Source of the DNA: Minisyncoccota bacterium
Lineage (GTDB): Bacteria > Patescibacteriota > Minisyncoccia > Minisyncoccales > Minisyncoccaceae
Assembly (NCBI GenBank): GCA_028689175.1
Contig: JAQTWS010000026.1
Location: forward strand, 1 to 7,172
Direction of reading: 5' to 3'
Length of the DNA: 7,172 nt
Every line of letters begins with the position of its first letter. The first letter of the stretch is position 1. Below the pieces are notes generated by a model, which ran no database searches, was not told the origin of the DNA, and saw only the letters and a list, made by a program, of their open reading frames with translations. The position numbers and the translations under genes are program-made. Of the stretch, positions 5,898-7,172 are shown in pieces.

Positions 5898-7172
5898 TTT
5901 TTTATTAATTTAGTTGGTACCCTGCTCTCAAGAAGAATAATATCTTCTCTACTATTATATTTTTGTAATATTTCTAAAATTTTGATTGGATCGCTCTCGT
6001 ATAAAATCTTTTCTCTTCCCCCCTCCTTTAATTCTTTCAAATAATCAGGTGTAGTTATAATTGCCAAATCGCAGATTTCATATATTTTTCTGCCGATTTC
6101 TCTATGAATCCTTTGAGACTCTTTTTGAAGCTCAATCAAGCAAGGCATTACTATAACCTTTTTACCGCTCCATAAATTTAAGAAATTTAAATGTGCCATA
6201 ACTCCATTTGCATTTGATGAATATGTTGCATCAATAAAATTATTAACTAAAGTCATTCCACCCTGGTTAGGCACTATATTTCTAGCCCCTTCTGATATTT
6301 CTTTTAAACTCATACCAAGCTTGTAGGCTACAAAAATAGCTCCAAGTAAATTAGAAACATTATGCCCACCTAAAACATTTACCTTAAAATATTCTTTTTC
6401 GCCGTTCTTGAGACAAGCATTAAACTCTATATGATCTTTAAATATTTTAACATTCTCTGCATAAATATCTTGCTTTTCTAAATATGAATATTTATATGAA
6501 TCTTTAATTTTATAATTCTTAATTAAATAATTATCCCAATTTAAAACACTAAAGTTTTTAACATATTCTATGAGCTCAAATTTTGTTTTTACAATATTTT
6601 CTTGTGTTCCAAAAGTTGAAAGATGTTGGTTATTTATTCCAGTCAATACTCCTATTTGAGGATCCGCAATATTGCATAATAATTTAATCCCTCCCCTATT
6701 ATAAGCTCCCATTTCACATATAAAATATTTGTCTTCCTTGTTTAATTCATTTAATATAAATTGTGAAATACCTATTTCTGAATTATAATTTTCTTTTGTT
6801 CTTTTAACTCCTGTATATTTATATGATAAAATGGTATAAATAAATTCTTTTGTTGAAGATTTCCCGTAACTTCCAGTCACACCTATAACTATTAGATTTT
6901 TTAATTTTTTTCTTTTATTTCGCGCTTTCATTAAAGTTATAGATCTTATCAAAACAGTGAGTGGTTGAAACATTAAAACAATAAAAGAAACAATAAAAGG
7001 AGTTAAAATATTAATCAAAAGAAGCTTTGCCGAAAAATCATATAGATTTGAAAAATTTAACGTTTTAAATAAAGCTACAAATATTAGAATAACAAAAGAG
7101 AATAAAAATAATACTTTTTTCGTAAAAATAGGATGAATAAATTTTCTATTAATAATTCTATAAAATCCTTCA
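5894..7172 (-). CDS. murF: MurF-like Mur ligase with N-terminal membrane helices (5' end beyond the window)
   Basis: The frame is open from the right edge to the TGA at 5896-5894, giving 425 visible residues. A TTG at 7018 is in frame but is not the start, because 51 further codons upstream are open and encode a membrane segment. In visible numbering, hydrophobic segments lie at about 20-35 (VLFLFSFVILIFVALF) and 50-75 (LLLINILTPFIVSFIVLMFQ). They are followed by a basic stretch and the ATP-binding loop GVTGSYGKSSTKE (97-109). Then come NYNSEIGIS, EMGAYNRGGI, LTGINNQHLSTFGT and VKTKFELIE, whose second Lys (197) fits the carbamylated Mur-ligase lysine. The C-terminal domain has FIDATYSSNANGVMAHL, like the DDxYNANPxS motif of MurF. 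MurF adds D-Ala-D-Ala to UDP-MurNAc-tripeptide; here the usual soluble N-domain is replaced by membrane helices, so the enzyme probably works at the membrane. A related ligase of other specificity cannot be excluded. Confidence 0.85.
   Translation of the reverse strand, partial: EGFYRIINRKFIHPIFTKKVLFLFSFVILIFVALFKTLNFSNLYDFSAKLLLINILTPFIVSFIVLMFQPLTVLIRSITLMKARNKRKKLKNLIVIGVTGSYGKSSTKEFIYTILSYKYTGVKRTKENYNSEIGISQFILNELNKEDKYFICEMGAYNRGGIKLLCNIADPQIGVLTGINNQHLSTFGTQENIVKTKFELIEYVKNFSVLNWDNYLIKNYKIKDSYKYSYLEKQDIYAENVKIFKDHIEFNACLKNGEKEYFKVNVLGGHNVSNLLGAIFVAYKLGMSLKEISEGARNIVPNQGGMTLVNNFIDATYSSNANGVMAHLNFLNLWSGKKVIVMPCLIELQKESQRIHREIGRKIYEICDLAIITTPDYLKELKEGGREKILYESDPIKILEILQKYNSREDIILLESRVPTKLIKK

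Noticed and set aside
7016..7018. TTG as the start of the Mur ligase
   Set aside because: The frame stays open for 51 more codons to the window edge and encodes a hydrophobic membrane segment, so the gene begins outside the window.
1838..7172. UGA-recoded genome (code 25, Gracilibacteria/Absconditabacteria)
   Set aside because: TGA cleanly ends the Mur ligase and aminotransferase genes at expected family lengths, and no in-frame TGA was needed inside any gene.

Overview
The window reads as a piece of a low-GC bacterial chromosome. A Candidate Phyla Radiation (Patescibacteria, Parcubacteria-like) host is the best guess. The grounds are very AT-rich tightly packed genes, almost no Shine-Dalgarno sites, small versions of core proteins (85-residue YbaB, 255-residue FtsQ-like protein), a Mur ligase with N-terminal membrane helices in place of the usual MurF N-domain, and a FemAB transferase. 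TAA, TAG and TGA all end genes here, so the code is standard and the UGA-recoded Gracilibacteria/Absconditabacteria are unlikely. The taxonomic call is inference.

All eight genes lie on the minus strand, so the window is read from right to left. From the right edge: a membrane-anchored MurF-like Mur ligase (cut by the edge) overlaps by ATGA a DegT/DnrJ/EryC1/StrS aminotransferase. After a 58-base gap with a candidate promoter come YbaB, a compact endonuclease-IV-like TIM-barrel metalloprotein (3 bases later), a FemAB-type aminoacyl transferase and an FtsQ-like divisome protein (TAA directly followed by ATG). A terminator-like structure follows ftsQ.

The left part is different in kind. A 395-residue single-pass membrane protein with an extracellular Big_2-like Ig domain is much richer in GC (about 45-48% in sampled lines against about 17-30% around it). 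It has the only strong Shine-Dalgarno site in the window and a structured leader. It ends in a hairpin terminator that overlaps its stop codon. Beyond it lies the first 128 residues of a secreted surface protein with a signal peptide, which runs off the left edge.

Taken together, the right two thirds is a cell-envelope and division cluster: Mur ligase for the peptidoglycan stem peptide, FemAB for the cross-bridge or side chain, FtsQ for septal synthesis. A YbaB/endonuclease-IV-like pair sits in the middle of it. The left third encodes surface proteins. No RNA genes, CRISPR arrays or insertion sequences were seen, and no gene-free stretch exceeds about 155 bases. The most unusual signals are the leader of the Ig-domain gene (a 19-base inverted repeat competing with a GAAA-loop hairpin that abuts the Shine-Dalgarno site) and the small metalloprotein, which keeps all nine endonuclease IV metal ligands but not the DNA-probing residues.
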